The translations under genes were made by a program, and so were the position numbers. Below the pieces are notes generated by a model. The model saw only the letters and a list, made by a program, of their open reading frames with translations, did no database searches and had not been told where the DNA came from. This document shows, piece after piece, positions 53,816 through 63,137 of a stretch of 64,000 nucleotides of DNA; within the stretch, counting starts at the first letter, position 1; every line of letters begins with the position of its first letter. Source of the DNA: FEB-10 sp963710645 (GTDB taxonomy: Bacteria; Acidobacteriota; Thermoanaerobaculia; Thermoanaerobaculales; Sulfomarinibacteraceae); NCBI GenBank assembly GCA_963710645.1, contig CAVQBD010000005.1:1-64000 (forward strand), read 5' to 3'.

Positions 53816-54715
53816 CTACAGCTGCTCGACGCGGTATCCCTTTCCTGAGAGCATCTGCGCCAATCCCCCGTCACCAACAACGTGAAGGACTCCCGCCACA
53901 ACAAACGCTTGGCGGGTGCCCGCCAGAAGCTCCTCGAGAACGGGCATCCAATTCCGGTTTCGATCGCTCACCAGCTTGGTAAAGAGATCGGGGAACTCAT
54001 CGTACCCGTCGGCGAGCATTTCAGTCAGCTCATCGACCCGGCCTGCCTGCCAATAAGCGATGAGCTCGTCGGCCATGGGAATCACAGCATCAAGATCCCT
54101 CAGAGTCTGCACCAAAAAAGCCTCATCCTGGGCCGGGGTCAGGTTCCGGAAGAGATCGAGCTGCGACTGCACCGTCTCCAGACCTTGGATCGTGAGCCCG
54201 TCATCCACCGCGCGGTGGTGATAATGTCGGTCCACCCCATCGGTGGCCGAATAACCGGCACCCTCGAGCTCATAAAGAGCAACCGTCGTCGCGATCATCC
54301 AGGGACGCATCTGCTGCATCGACGCGATATCCAAGCCGGCCGTCCCCAGCCGTTCGGCGGCCAACTCATAGGTCTCGGAAGACACCACGTCTTTGAGTGC
54401 GGTGCCCTCGGGCAGAGCCCCGGCGGACAGCATTTGGAGCGCGGCCTCGGCGCTCCCCTCGGCTCCCAGATCCACCTCGAAGACCGCAATCTCGGAACCC
54501 TGGAAGGCCTCCTCGATCGCCGGAGAAAAAACGACGGCGTCAGGCTTCATCAGGTGGACAGAGCCAAGCAGATACAAGGTGGCGGTATCCGAACTCACCC
54601 GCCAGAGGCAATTCTGACCGCCCTGGGTCACCCCGGGTCGGACCTCGGACCCGCCGGCTGACGCGGTCCAAACGACCAGTGCCAAGGCGGCCGCAGCCGC
54701 TCGTCTCAGCGCCAT
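53816..54715 (-). CDS. TraB/GumN family protein, secreted
   Basis: 299 residues from the ATG at 54715 (GGGAG 6 nt upstream); signal peptide MALRRAAAAALALVVWTASAGG. LLGSVHLMK, GVDRHYHHRA, GLETVQSQLDLF, RNRNWMPVLEEL and FVVAGVLHVVGDGGLAQML are the Tiki/TraB/GumN motifs with the GxxH pair expected to bind metal. Eukaryotic Tiki is a metalloprotease; bacterial GumN members are uncharacterised. A start at 54766 would overlap the amidotransferase gene by ATGA but gives a poorer signal peptide. Confidence 0.9.
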   Translation of the reverse strand: MALRRAAAAALALVVWTASAGGSEVRPGVTQGGQNCLWRVSSDTATLYLLGSVHLMKPDAVVFSPAIEEAFQGSEIAVFEVDLGAEGSAEAALQMLSAGALPEGTALKDVVSSETYELAAERLGTAGLDIASMQQMRPWMIATTVALYELEGAGYSATDGVDRHYHHRAVDDGLTIQGLETVQSQLDLFRNLTPAQDEAFLVQTLRDLDAVIPMADELIAYWQAGRVDELTEMLADGYDEFPDLFTKLVSDRNRNWMPVLEELLAGTRQAFVVAGVLHVVGDGGLAQMLSGKGYRVEQL

Positions 54716-54762
54716 GATTTCTCCCGTCGACCGTGGATCGGCCAATAGCCGCTCCAACACCG

Positions 54763-55476
54763 TCATCCTCCCACAGCCTTGAGAAACCCGGGCAACAAGG
54801 TCGACGCCTCCACGCTGGGTAACGAACTGAAACCGGATGCCTTCTCGCCTTTTCGCCGCGGATCGTAGCGATCGATGTATGCGAGATAGCGATCGTGGTT
54901 TGTCTTCTGATCGAGCTCCGGATGGAATTGGGTGGCCCAGATCGGACGGCCGGGAATCCTCAATGCCTGGAAGGGCGACCGTTCACTGGCCGCCAGATTC
55001 GGCACCCCGGGCGGCATCACGGTCGCGCGGTCCGTGTGGCCGAGCTGAACCGTGAATTCGTAGGGCAGGGCACCGAAGAGCTCGTCCTCCCGCCCCGCGT
55101 CAGTCAGCCGAAGCTGAAAGGAACCCACTTCGGAACCGTCAGGGTCGGATTCCACCGAACCGCCCAGCGCATGGACCAGAAGCTGGTAGCCGAAGCACGA
55201 TGCAAAGGTCGGGAAACCCTCGTCCACGACAGTCCGAAGCAGTTCGAGGATCGGCTCGTAGAAGGCTTCGCTTCGGTCCGTCAGCGAGAAATGACCGGCT
55301 CCGCCCACCATCAACGCCCCGAAGCCGGCGAGATCAGAGCGGGTGGGCACTCCATCAACCAGGTTGACATGTCCGAAGTCCTCGAGACCAAGGCCGGACG
55401 CCCGGGCAAAGCACTCCTGTTCATGCACGCGCATGGGATCGTCGGGTCGACGGGCCTGCAACAGGAGGACTCTCAC
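54763..55476 (-). CDS. Class I glutamine amidotransferase domain protein (GMP synthase-like)
   Basis: 237 residues. Cys nucleophile in FASCFGYQLLVHALGG and His-Glu in ATQFHPELDQ complete the triad. Stand-alone GATase1 proteins of this size often act in gamma-glutamyl-polyamine hydrolysis or as unknown amidotransferases; no synthetase partner is adjacent. Upstream of the TraB/GumN gene on the same strand. Confidence 0.9.
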   Translation of the reverse strand: MRVLLLQARRPDDPMRVHEQECFARASGLGLEDFGHVNLVDGVPTRSDLAGFGALMVGGAGHFSLTDRSEAFYEPILELLRTVVDEGFPTFASCFGYQLLVHALGGSVESDPDGSEVGSFQLRLTDAGREDELFGALPYEFTVQLGHTDRATVMPPGVPNLAASERSPFQALRIPGRPIWATQFHPELDQKTNHDRYLAYIDRYDPRRKGEKASGFSSLPSVEASTLLPGFLKAVGG

Positions 55477-55562
55477 GGCATCAGACCAAGCGGTGTCATG
55501 TCACCCATTATTCCCGCCCCAACATGTTAAGGTATGCGCCGTTAAGTGAAAGGAGCACACCC

Positions 55563-56078
55563 ATGGCCAATCCAAAAGCGATCTTCGACACCAACAAGGG
55601 TCAGTTCACAGCCGAGATCTTCTCGGACGAGATGCCGATCACGGCGGACAACTTTATCAAGCTCGCCCAATCCGGCTTCTACGACGGCCTCCATTTCCAC
55701 CGGATCATCGACAACTTCATGATCCAGTTCGGCTGTCCCCACAGCAAGGACCCAGCAAGCCCGCGCTGCGGCACCGGTGGCCCGCCCCACGGCACCATCG
55801 CGGACGAACATCTCGAAGGCGCGAAGTTCTCGAACGAACCCGGCACCCTGTCCATGGCGAATACCGGCCAGCCCAACAGCGGAGGCTCACAGTTCTTCAT
55901 CAATACGGCCCACAACTCCTACCTGGACTGGTTTTCTCCGGGTCCTTCAAAACACCCGGTGTTTGGCAAGATCGTTGACGGTGAGGACGTCGTGAACGCC
56001 ATTGGGAAGGCCCAGACCGGCGCCGGCGATCGGCCCATCGAGCCGATCCAGGTCAAGAGCATCACCATCGAGGAGTGA
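55563..56078 (+). CDS. Peptidyl-prolyl cis-trans isomerase, cyclophilin type
   Basis: 171 residues; ATG with AAAGGAG 7 nt upstream. FHRIIDNFMIQFG, GTLSMANTGQPNSGGSQFFI and HPVFGKIVDGEDVV are the cyclophilin active-site blocks, with the catalytic Arg in FHRII. No signal peptide, so cytoplasmic (PpiB-like). A CPHSKDPASPRCGTG insert with two Cys follows the second strand, longer than in E. coli PpiB. Confidence 0.95.
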   Translation: MANPKAIFDTNKGQFTAEIFSDEMPITADNFIKLAQSGFYDGLHFHRIIDNFMIQFGCPHSKDPASPRCGTGGPPHGTIADEHLEGAKFSNEPGTLSMANTGQPNSGGSQFFINTAHNSYLDWFSPGPSKHPVFGKIVDGEDVVNAIGKAQTGAGDRPIEPIQVKSITIEE

Positions 56079-56170
56079 TCGCAAGTCCATCCGGTAGATC
56101 GCGGCCGGGCAGATTCGGCCGTTCCCGGGTGTTCTCCCTGCCGCACGGAAGCTACGCCGGAGGTCATCAG

Positions 56171-58303
56171 ATGTCCAATGCCAGTCCCACCCGCCAACGC
56201 CGACGAAGGAAAGTCGGTCGACGGCTGGGTTTCTTATTTTGCGCGGCTGCGTTGTTCACAGGGTTGTCGGCGACGGCTGTTGCCGCCAGCCCGACCGCCG
56301 GCCGTTCTCTACCCCCGAGCCTGCTTCTTGATCGAGGTTTTGCAGACGGCGTGCAACGGATCGAGATGCCGGAGATCGATGTGGCTCCACTGATCGCCGA
56401 GGACCTGGCGATCGCCCGATCCGGTGAACCCCATGTGCCACGCTTCGCGGCCGCGATGGACACGGCATTCGGCCCGCACGACAGTGGGGAATGGGCTCAA
56501 CTGGCCGACGGCTCCGAATTGTGGCGGCTTCGAATCCACTCCCCTGGCGCGCTCAACCTGAACCTCCATCTCGCTCGGTTCGAGCTGCCGCTCGGCGGTG
56601 CCCTTTGGATTCATGATCCCGACGGAGCCCAGGTCCACGGCCCGTACACGATCCACGATCAAAACAGAGCCGGCGCTCTGTGGACGCCGGTCGTCACCGG
56701 CGACGAAGTCGATGTGGAAATTGTGGCCCCTGCCGGGACTCGGAGCCAGGTGGCGGTAGAGATCGCCTCGGTCAACCACGGATACCGGGCATTCGGCAGC
56801 CTCACGGAATTTCCTCCCCCGAAACAGGGCGATTGCAACATCGACGTGATTTGCCCGGAGGGCGACGACTGGCGCCACCAGATCCGGTCCGTGGCGCGGA
56901 TCAGTATTTCCGGCGTCGGCCTGTGTTCCGCCAACCTCCTCAACAATACGGCTGAGGACGGCACTCCCTACCTTCTCACCGCCCAACACTGCATCGAAAC
57001 GGCGGCGCAGGCCCTTTCGGTGGTGGCCTACTGGAATTACGAGTCACCCATCTGCGGATGGCGGGCGGGGGGTAACCTCTCGGACACCCAATCAGGCGCC
57101 GAACTCGTGGCGTCCTGGCAGATCACAACAGGCTCGGATTTCAGCCTCGTGGTCCTCGATGACATGCCCGACGAGGAATTCGGCGTCTACTACGCCGGAT
57201 GGAACGCCACCGGTGCAATTCCCCAAGGCGCGGTGGGCATTCATCACCCCAGGGCAGACGAAAAGTCCATAAGTTTTGACGATGATCCGCTCACCCGAGT
57301 CAATCACTACGGCTACGGCGCTAATCAGTGGAGAATCGGAGCCTGGGAACTGGGGACCACCGAGGGCGGTTCATCCGGGTCGTGCATATTCGAGCCCTCG
57401 TCCGGACTCTGTGTTGGAACCCTGACGACCGGGTTGGCGTCATGTGATCGCCTCGACGGATATGACATCTACGGCGCCTTCGACGCCCACTGGACCGGGA
57501 ACGGAACTCCAACGACTCGTCTCTCCGACTGGCTCGATCCACTGGACTCCGGTCAGCTGACGTTGGCGGGCCGCGATTCCGGAGGGGGCGGGGGTGGCGG
57601 CGGAGGTCAGAAGCTGTGGCTGATCCCGGCGGCGGCTTCAGCACCGGGAGCTGAGGGTTCCAACTGGAAATCGCAAATCGTCGTGGTGAACCCCACCACC
57701 TCGACGCTCTCGGCCCAACTCAACTACACCGCCGACGGCGTTTCGTGGCCGGGCGTGCCGCTGCTGGAGGAGCCGGCGATCATCCCGGCGGGTCAGAGCT
57801 TGTACATCGACGACCCGCTCGGGCCTCGCAGGCCAACTTCGGGCATGCTCTTTGTCATTCTCGATGGAGAGGGCGGCATGGTTTCCTCCCGCACATACAA
57901 CGTGGAAGCCGAGGGATCCACCTTCGGTCAAGGCATCCCCGGTGTCCTGGTGAACGGAGCGTCGCTGGTCTCGACCTATATCCTGCCGTTGGTTCACAAT
58001 TCACCAGGGATCTTCCGCACCAATGTGGGCGTCGTCCAGGCATCGGCCGGTGAGCTCAAAGTACGGGTCTCGGCGTACGCTCCCGACGGCGCTATGCTCG
58101 GCTCAGGGACCTTCACATCACGGAACGCGTTTCGTCAGATCAACAATATCTTCCGTGAGCTTGGAATCAACGGCCTCGAGGTGGACGGGGGTTGGCTCAA
58201 GGTGGATTTGCTGGACGACGCTCCATATTTCTGGACCTGCTACGCCTCCGTGATCGACAGCCGGACAAATGATCCGACATACGTGATTCCAGTAGCGCGT
58301 TGA
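56171..58303 (+). CDS. Secreted trypsin-like (lysyl-endopeptidase-type) serine protease with shared C-terminal domain
   Basis: 710 residues; ATG with GGAGG 8 nt upstream. Signal peptide to about 39 (ATAVAAS). A beta-rich pro- or N-domain (about 60-230) precedes an S1 domain with H273 in LLTAQHCIE, D323 in TGSDFSLVVLDD and S402 in TEGGSSGSCIF, matching lysyl endopeptidase. A Gly9 linker (about 472-481) leads to a C-terminal domain (about 482-710) with SSRTYNVEAEGSTFGQGIPG, IFRTNVGVV and NDPTYVIPVAR, the same domain that ends the protein at 10892-13252. Extracellular protein degradation is likely. Lone gene. Confidence 0.9.
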   Translation: MSNASPTRQRRRRKVGRRLGFLFCAAALFTGLSATAVAASPTAGRSLPPSLLLDRGFADGVQRIEMPEIDVAPLIAEDLAIARSGEPHVPRFAAAMDTAFGPHDSGEWAQLADGSELWRLRIHSPGALNLNLHLARFELPLGGALWIHDPDGAQVHGPYTIHDQNRAGALWTPVVTGDEVDVEIVAPAGTRSQVAVEIASVNHGYRAFGSLTEFPPPKQGDCNIDVICPEGDDWRHQIRSVARISISGVGLCSANLLNNTAEDGTPYLLTAQHCIETAAQALSVVAYWNYESPICGWRAGGNLSDTQSGAELVASWQITTGSDFSLVVLDDMPDEEFGVYYAGWNATGAIPQGAVGIHHPRADEKSISFDDDPLTRVNHYGYGANQWRIGAWELGTTEGGSSGSCIFEPSSGLCVGTLTTGLASCDRLDGYDIYGAFDAHWTGNGTPTTRLSDWLDPLDSGQLTLAGRDSGGGGGGGGGQKLWLIPAAASAPGAEGSNWKSQIVVVNPTTSTLSAQLNYTADGVSWPGVPLLEEPAIIPAGQSLYIDDPLGPRRPTSGMLFVILDGEGGMVSSRTYNVEAEGSTFGQGIPGVLVNGASLVSTYILPLVHNSPGIFRTNVGVVQASAGELKVRVSAYAPDGAMLGSGTFTSRNAFRQINNIFRELGINGLEVDGGWLKVDLLDDAPYFWTCYASVIDSRTNDPTYVIPVAR

Positions 58304-58515
58304 TCCCCCACCCACCCACTCTCGCGATGGGGCGATGGGGCTATGAGGCTAAGGGGCTATGAGGGCCCTCTCGCCCGGGGGCGCGACGTTCGTTTAATTT
58401 TCATCACCGTGGTGGCGGGGGGTAAACCCCCGACCTACAGACAAAAAACGTAGCCCAGGGGTCAACCCCCTGGGCCCCACGGCATCGATGTCTTCGCCGG
58501 CGCGACGAGCGGACG

Positions 58516-58590
58516 TGCCACTTTTGACATTGTTGGGAACCTGGTTGCTGAATGATCTGGCGTAGGGGCCGAACAATGTCAAGGGCGGCA
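58516..58590. repeat. TGCCAC hairpin element, copy 5
   Basis: TGCCACTTTTGACATTGTTGGGA ... GCCGAACAATGTCAAGGGCGGCA, followed by ACCTCGGGGAGCGCAT as in copies 1 and 4. Confidence 0.85.
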
Positions 58591-58656
58591 ACCTCGGGGA
58601 GCGCATCGGGAGAATCGGCGCGTCGAAATCGGTAAAACGAACCGAACGCGCGGGCC

Positions 58657-58723
58657 GGTGCCAGGCACCGTCGAAATCGGAACGGAGCACGAGATCGCTA
58701 CATCTGCGGCGGTGCCTGGCACC
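58657..58723. repeat. GGTGCC palindrome element, copy 5
   Basis: GGTGCCAGGCACCGTCGAAATCG ... GCGGCGGTGCCTGGCACC, ending 7 bp before the RNase H gene's end. Confidence 0.87.
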
Positions 58724-58729
58724 GACATG

Positions 58730-59614
58730 CTATCCATCGTCGGTCAGGGCGTGAGTGGCCAGACGCTTGGCCTCCTCCATTTCAGGCGGCATTGCGCCTC
58801 GGCTCGCCACGTGCCAGTGCACCTCGTGGGGCTCCATTGCGGAGTCGAGATCACGCCACAGATCGGCGTGGGCCACCGGACGGCCGTCCCGAGTCCGCCA
58901 TCCCCGCGCCCTCCACCCCCTCATCCATGACGAGGCCCCGTCCTTGAGGTAGTCCGATACGGTATAGATATGCACGCGAACCGGACGCTTGAGTTCTCCC
59001 AGCCCCGCCACCGCGCCGTGGAGATGCATCCGATTGGCCGATGCGCCCACCACCCGCCCGGCCACCGGTTTCTCCTCCTCGCCAAATTGGAGCAGCGCGG
59101 ACCAGCCTCCGGTATCGCGCTTCCCGGAGTGGGCCGCGCCGAGGAAGAGATGGACCGCGCCGGGATCATCCACCGGCAGCGGGGCACGCGGGATTGCGGC
59201 CGAGGCCAGTTCGTCTGCTCGTTCGTTCCAACGATCGCCGGCGTGGCCCTTGACCCACTGCCACGTCACCTCGTGCCGGTCCAGCTCGGCACTCAGCTCT
59301 CGCCATAGATCGGCATTCTTGACCGCCTTTTTGCCGGCGGTCTGCCAGCCGTTGGCTCGCCACCGGTCGATCCACTCGGTGATGCCTTTTTGCACATACT
59401 CCGAGTCGGTGATGAGCCGAACCCGACAGCCCTGTTCCACGGCACGAAGGCCCTCGATAGCCGCACGGAGTTCCATTCGGTTGTTTGTGGCCTCGGGCTC
59501 TCCGCCGGAGAATTCCTGCGGTTTGACTCCTTTTCGGAGTACGATCGCGCCCCATCCACCCGGTCCCGGATTCGGGCGGCACCCACCGTCCGTGTACAGC
59601 GTGACCTCCTCCAT
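58730..59614 (-). CDS. rnhA: Double RNase H protein: catalytic domain plus degenerate second domain
   Basis: 294 residues from the ATG at 59614, which overlaps the SDR stop (TGATG). Residues 1-150 are a complete type 1 RNase H with D9 (LYTDGGCRPNPG), E48 (NNRMELRA), D70 (ITDSEYV), H124 and D134 (NERADEL). Residues about 165-290 repeat the same fold (YLKDGASSWMRGWRARGW against YVQKGITEWIDRWRANGW; AHADLWRDLDSAMEPHEVHW) but the catalytic acids are replaced (RMHLHG for RMELRA, TVSDY for TDSEY). The first domain should degrade RNA in RNA-DNA hybrids; the second may have a binding role only. Confidence 0.9.
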   Translation of the reverse strand: MEEVTLYTDGGCRPNPGPGGWGAIVLRKGVKPQEFSGGEPEATNNRMELRAAIEGLRAVEQGCRVRLITDSEYVQKGITEWIDRWRANGWQTAGKKAVKNADLWRELSAELDRHEVTWQWVKGHAGDRWNERADELASAAIPRAPLPVDDPGAVHLFLGAAHSGKRDTGGWSALLQFGEEEKPVAGRVVGASANRMHLHGAVAGLGELKRPVRVHIYTVSDYLKDGASSWMRGWRARGWRTRDGRPVAHADLWRDLDSAMEPHEVHWHVASRGAMPPEMEEAKRLATHALTDDG

Positions 59615-60417
59615 CACCGCCCCACCTTCTGACCCAGGCCGCGCACGGTGTGGGCGAGGATCCCGGGCGCGAATCGCTCCAGGGCCACCGCGAGCTTGCC
59701 GTGGGCGGTGATCACCACCTTTCGCCGGCGGCGGACAATGGCGCTCACCATCTTGCGCGCCGCTCGGTCCGACGGCATCCGGATCCACTTCGGCATGGGA
59801 TCCGGTCGGTCGTTGTGAACCGCGCCGTAGTTGTCCACCTGGCGGATCTCAGAGTCCACGAAACCCGGTTCGACCAGGGTCACGGCCACCCCTTTCCGCC
59901 CGAGCTCATACCACAGGACCTGGGCCAGGGAACGCACCGCAAACTTGCTCATGGAGTAGGGTCCGGATCGGGCGAAAGCCAACTCGCCCGAAACACTCCC
60001 CATGATCGCAAGCGAACCGCCGCTCTCGAGCAGGGCTTCCCGGCAGGCGTAGACCGTGCGAAGCACTCCAAAGACATTGGTCTCGAACTGCCGCCGGAAA
60101 TCATCCAGTTCCAGCTTGTGGACCGCGCCGGCAACCCCGAAGCCGGCATTTGCAACCGCCCAGTCGAGCCTCCCGAACTCCTCCAGGGTGTTTTCCACCG
60201 CCCGTTCCTGGTCGCCGTCTCGGGTCACATCACAGGTCAGGACCAGACATCGGCGACCGAGCTTTCGGATCTGTTCCGCCACCACTTCGAGCCGATCCGC
60301 TCTCCTGGCTGCCACCGCCACATCGGCTCCCCGCTGGGCAAACTCCACAGCCAAGGCCGCTCCGATCCCGGAGGAGGCTCCTGTGATGAACGCAACCGTT
60401 CCATCGAGGCTCTTCAA
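59614..60417 (-). CDS. Short-chain dehydrogenase/reductase
   Basis: 267 residues from a TTG at 60417, chosen because AAGGAGA lies about 10 nt upstream and the SDR fold begins at once (LKSLDGTVAFITGASSGIG); the longer open frame upstream is Arg-rich and unlike a protein. ANAGFG, MGSVSGE and YSMSKFAVRSL give the Asn-Ser-Tyr-Lys set; VEPGFVDSEI follows. A C-terminal basic helix (SAIVRRRRKVVITAHGKL) resembles DltE/YqjQ-like members. Substrate unknown. Translationally coupled to the RNase H gene. Confidence 0.87.
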   Translation of the reverse strand: MKSLDGTVAFITGASSGIGAALAVEFAQRGADVAVAARRADRLEVVAEQIRKLGRRCLVLTCDVTRDGDQERAVENTLEEFGRLDWAVANAGFGVAGAVHKLELDDFRRQFETNVFGVLRTVYACREALLESGGSLAIMGSVSGELAFARSGPYSMSKFAVRSLAQVLWYELGRKGVAVTLVEPGFVDSEIRQVDNYGAVHNDRPDPMPKWIRMPSDRAARKMVSAIVRRRRKVVITAHGKLAVALERFAPGILAHTVRGLGQKVGR

Positions 60418-60435
60418 ATGCTGTTGTCTCCTTCG

Positions 60436-60470
60436 CGCAAGCCGTAAGCCGTAAGCCGAAAGCCGCGGGC
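60436..60470. repeat. Heptanucleotide array (AGCCGTA / AGCCGAA)
   Basis: Four to five AGCCGNA units, 7-bp period, just upstream of the SDR ribosome binding site. Confidence 0.75.
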
Positions 60471-60580
60471 CGTGGCCATTATCCACTGTTCTGCGGGCGG
60501 ATGCCGGCCGCAAACCCGAACGGCGCGCTCCCGTATACTCCCGAGGTCCAAGACCAATCCGCCGAACAGGGAGACAACCA

Positions 60581-61735
60581 ATGCCAACCAATCGCCGTGA
60601 GTTCATCCACCTGTCAACACTCGCCGGTGTCGCGGGAATGGCTCCGATCGCTTCCGCACAGGACGCCGACGTCGGCCATGCTGCATCCAAGCTCACGATC
60701 CTCGTTCTCGGGGGCACCGGCCTGATCGGACCGCCCATGGTGCGCTATGCCCTGGCTCGCGGCCACGAGGTGACCCTGTTCAACCGCGGCAAGACCAACA
60801 CCGATCTGTTCCCGGAACAGGAGAAGATCCGCGGCGATCGCAACGACGACATCTCGGCCCTAGAGGCCGCGGTGGCCGCCGGCCGGTCGTGGGACGTGGT
60901 CATCGACAACACCGCATCGATTCCCCGATGGGTCGAGGAGTCCGCGCAGCTGCTCAAGGACAGCGCCAGCCTCTACCTCTACACCTCCTCCATTTCTGCC
61001 TATGCCGACCACATGACGCCCAACGCCGACGAGACCGCGCCGGTGGGAAAAATCTCAGACGAGGAGGCGGCGGCCGTCAAGACCAACCGCGAGATCACCG
61101 GCGAGAACTATGGCCCGCTGAAGGCTCGCTGCGAATTGGCGGCGCGGAACGCCTTCCCCGGCCACAGCATCGTCGTCCGGCCGGGGCTGATCGTGGGTCC
61201 CGGCGACTACTCCGACCGCTTCACCTACTGGCCGGTGCGGATCCATCGCGGTGGGGAGGTCATGGCCCCCGGCAACCCCACAGATCCCGTCCAATTCATC
61301 GATTGCCGGGATCTCGGCGAGTGGTATATCCGGTTGGTGGAGAACAAGGCGGTGGGCGTTTACAACGGTACCGGACCGGCCTCGGCCATGTCGGTGGCTG
61401 AGATGCTTTACGGGATCCGCGCCACCACCGCCGAACCGGTCTCCTTTACCTGGGTGCCGGCAGATTTTCTCAAGGAACACGAGGTGGAGGAGTGGATGCA
61501 CATGACCGTCTGGGTGCCGCCGGAGGGCGAGTACGCCGGGTTCTCCAGCTCCAGCATCCAGCGGGCGCTCGATGCCGGCCTCAGCTTCCGGCCGCTGGCG
61601 GTGACAGCCGTCGACACCGTGGACTACTGGAACGCTCTTCCCGAGGAACGGCGGGCCAAACCTCGCGCCGGATTGGACGCAGAGAAGGAAAGGGAAGTCC
61701 TCGCGGCGTGGCACGACACACAGGAGAAATCTTAA
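60581..61735 (+). CDS. NAD-dependent epimerase/dehydratase-type protein with Tat-like signal
   Basis: 384 residues; ATG with GGGAG about 8 nt upstream. The N-terminus NRREFIHLSTLAGVAG is a twin-arginine-like signal ending APIASAQD. Then an extended-SDR Rossmann domain: ILVLGGTGLIGPPMV, NRGKTNTDLF, SSISAYADH, NYGPLKARCE (Tyr-x3-Lys form YGPLK) and RPGLIVGPGDYSDRF. Relatives include isoflavone-reductase-like and mRNA-binding CSP41-like epimerases. If exported, it would be folded with its cofactor first, consistent with Tat. Substrate unknown. Confidence 0.87.
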   Translation: MPTNRREFIHLSTLAGVAGMAPIASAQDADVGHAASKLTILVLGGTGLIGPPMVRYALARGHEVTLFNRGKTNTDLFPEQEKIRGDRNDDISALEAAVAAGRSWDVVIDNTASIPRWVEESAQLLKDSASLYLYTSSISAYADHMTPNADETAPVGKISDEEAAAVKTNREITGENYGPLKARCELAARNAFPGHSIVVRPGLIVGPGDYSDRFTYWPVRIHRGGEVMAPGNPTDPVQFIDCRDLGEWYIRLVENKAVGVYNGTGPASAMSVAEMLYGIRATTAEPVSFTWVPADFLKEHEVEEWMHMTVWVPPEGEYAGFSSSSIQRALDAGLSFRPLAVTAVDTVDYWNALPEERRAKPRAGLDAEKEREVLAAWHDTQEKS

Positions 61736-61826
61736 TCTTGAATTTTTAGTTTTGAATTTCCCCCGCCCACCCCCGGTCTTTGGACGGCGGACGGGAATTT
61801 AGAATTCAAAATTCAACATTCAAAAG
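61736..61826. repeat. A/T-rich heptamer-like repeats (TTTTGAA; ATTCAAA)
   Basis: TTGAATTTTTAGTTTTGAATTT at 61739-61760 and AATTCAAAATTCAACATTCAAAA at 61801-61824: near-complementary degenerate arrays with ~7-8 bp period, on both sides of a GC-rich core. Confidence 0.65.
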
Positions 61827-61841
61827 TCAGACAGGAGTGAC

Positions 61842-63137
61842 ATGGTCAAAAGGGTGCTGCAGAGGATGGTGGATGTGCGTGACGACGAGGTCGCCGGACT
61901 GCTGCTGTCCGCCATCTATTTCTTCCTGCTCTTCGCCGGATATTTCATCATCCGGCCGCTGCGCGACGAGATGGGAATGCTCGGAGGCGTCCGGAGTCTC
62001 GCATGGCTGTTCACCGGAACCCTGGTGGGGATGCTCCTCGCCCACCCCATCTACACCGCCCTGGTGGCGCGGCTGCCGCGCAGCCGATTCATACCCCTCG
62101 TCTACCGCTTTTTTGCCGCGAACTTGCTGCTCTTCTTTGTTCTGTTGAAGGTCGTGCCCGCCGACAGCCAGATTTGGATCGCCCGCGTCTTCTTCATCTG
62201 GACAAGCGTCTTCAATCTCTTCGTGCTGGCCGTCTTCTGGTCGTTCATGTCCGACATCTTTCGTCCCGAGCAGGCCAAGCGGCTGTTCGGCTTCATCGCG
62301 GTGGGGGGCACCCTCGGTGCGGTGGCGGGCTCGGCCATTACGGCTCAGCTCGCCGACAAGATCGCACCGGTCAATCTGTTGCTGGTCACGATGGTCTCCC
62401 TCGAGTTAGCCGTTTGGTGCGTCAAGCGTCTCAACCGCTGGTCCGTGGCGACTCAGAGCAAAGAGATAGAGACTCCCGGCAACCAGGAAACGGCCATCGG
62501 CGGAGGGGTCACGGCGGGCATCACCGCGGTGCTGCGCTCACCCTATCTGCTGGCCATCTGCGGCTATCTTTTCTGCCACACCATCACCGCCACCTTTCTC
62601 TACTTCGAGCAGGCCGAGATCGTGCCGTTGGCCTTTGGCGACGACCGGGCCGCGCGTACGGTCTTTCTGGCCCGCATCGATCTGGTGGTGAACTCCCTCA
62701 CCGCCATCACCCAGATCTTCCTCACCGGTCGGATGCTGAGGGTGTTCGGGGTGGCGGTGTCGCTGGCCGTCCTCCCCATCGTGTGCGCGGCCGGTTTCCT
62801 GAGCCTTGCGGCCTGGCCAACCCTGGCGACCCTCGCCATCTTCCAGGTGCTGCGGCGGTCCTCGAACTACGCCATCTCGAGACCCGGACGGGAGGTCCTC
62901 TACACCGTTCTGCCGCGGGAGGAGAAATACAAAGCCAAGCACCTCATCGACACCTTTGTCTACCGGGCCGGTGATCAGATCGGCGCGTGGTCCTACGCCG
63001 GTGCTCGGGCGCTCGGCCTCGGCATGACCGGTGTCTCCCTCGCGGCCGTTCCCATCTCGACGATCTGGCTCGGCCTCGCCCTGTGGCTCGGGAAACGCCA
63101 GAAGCGCCTCGAGGCCGGCCCCCACCCGCCCGGTTGA
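61842..63137 (+). CDS. NTT/Tlc-like (ATP/ADP antiporter-like) MFS transporter
   Basis: 431 residues; ATG with AGGAG about 5 nt upstream. Twelve membrane helices. FAGYFIIRPLRDEMGM after helix 1 and FWSFMSDIFRPEQAKRLFGFIAVGGTLGAVAGSAIT are typical of the Npt1/Npt2-like family; SRPGREVLYTVLPREEKYKAKHLIDTFVYRAGDQIG is its conserved late loop. Named for nucleotide exchange in intracellular bacteria; free-living members have unknown substrates. The stop TGA lies in a TTGAAAG/TTGAACG array. Confidence 0.87.
   Translation: MVKRVLQRMVDVRDDEVAGLLLSAIYFFLLFAGYFIIRPLRDEMGMLGGVRSLAWLFTGTLVGMLLAHPIYTALVARLPRSRFIPLVYRFFAANLLLFFVLLKVVPADSQIWIARVFFIWTSVFNLFVLAVFWSFMSDIFRPEQAKRLFGFIAVGGTLGAVAGSAITAQLADKIAPVNLLLVTMVSLELAVWCVKRLNRWSVATQSKEIETPGNQETAIGGGVTAGITAVLRSPYLLAICGYLFCHTITATFLYFEQAEIVPLAFGDDRAARTVFLARIDLVVNSLTAITQIFLTGRMLRVFGVAVSLAVLPIVCAAGFLSLAAWPTLATLAIFQVLRRSSNYAISRPGREVLYTVLPREEKYKAKHLIDTFVYRAGDQIGAWSYAGARALGLGMTGVSLAAVPISTIWLGLALWLGKRQKRLEAGPHPPG

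Larger units (their letters stand above)
58304..58729. other. Repeat-filled spacer after the protease gene
   Basis: Holds GGGGCTATGAGG short repeats (58325-58365), a GGGGGTAAACCCCC / GGGGTCAACCCCCT palindrome (about 58418-58472), a TGCCAC hairpin and a GGTGCC element. No gene. Confidence 0.6.
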
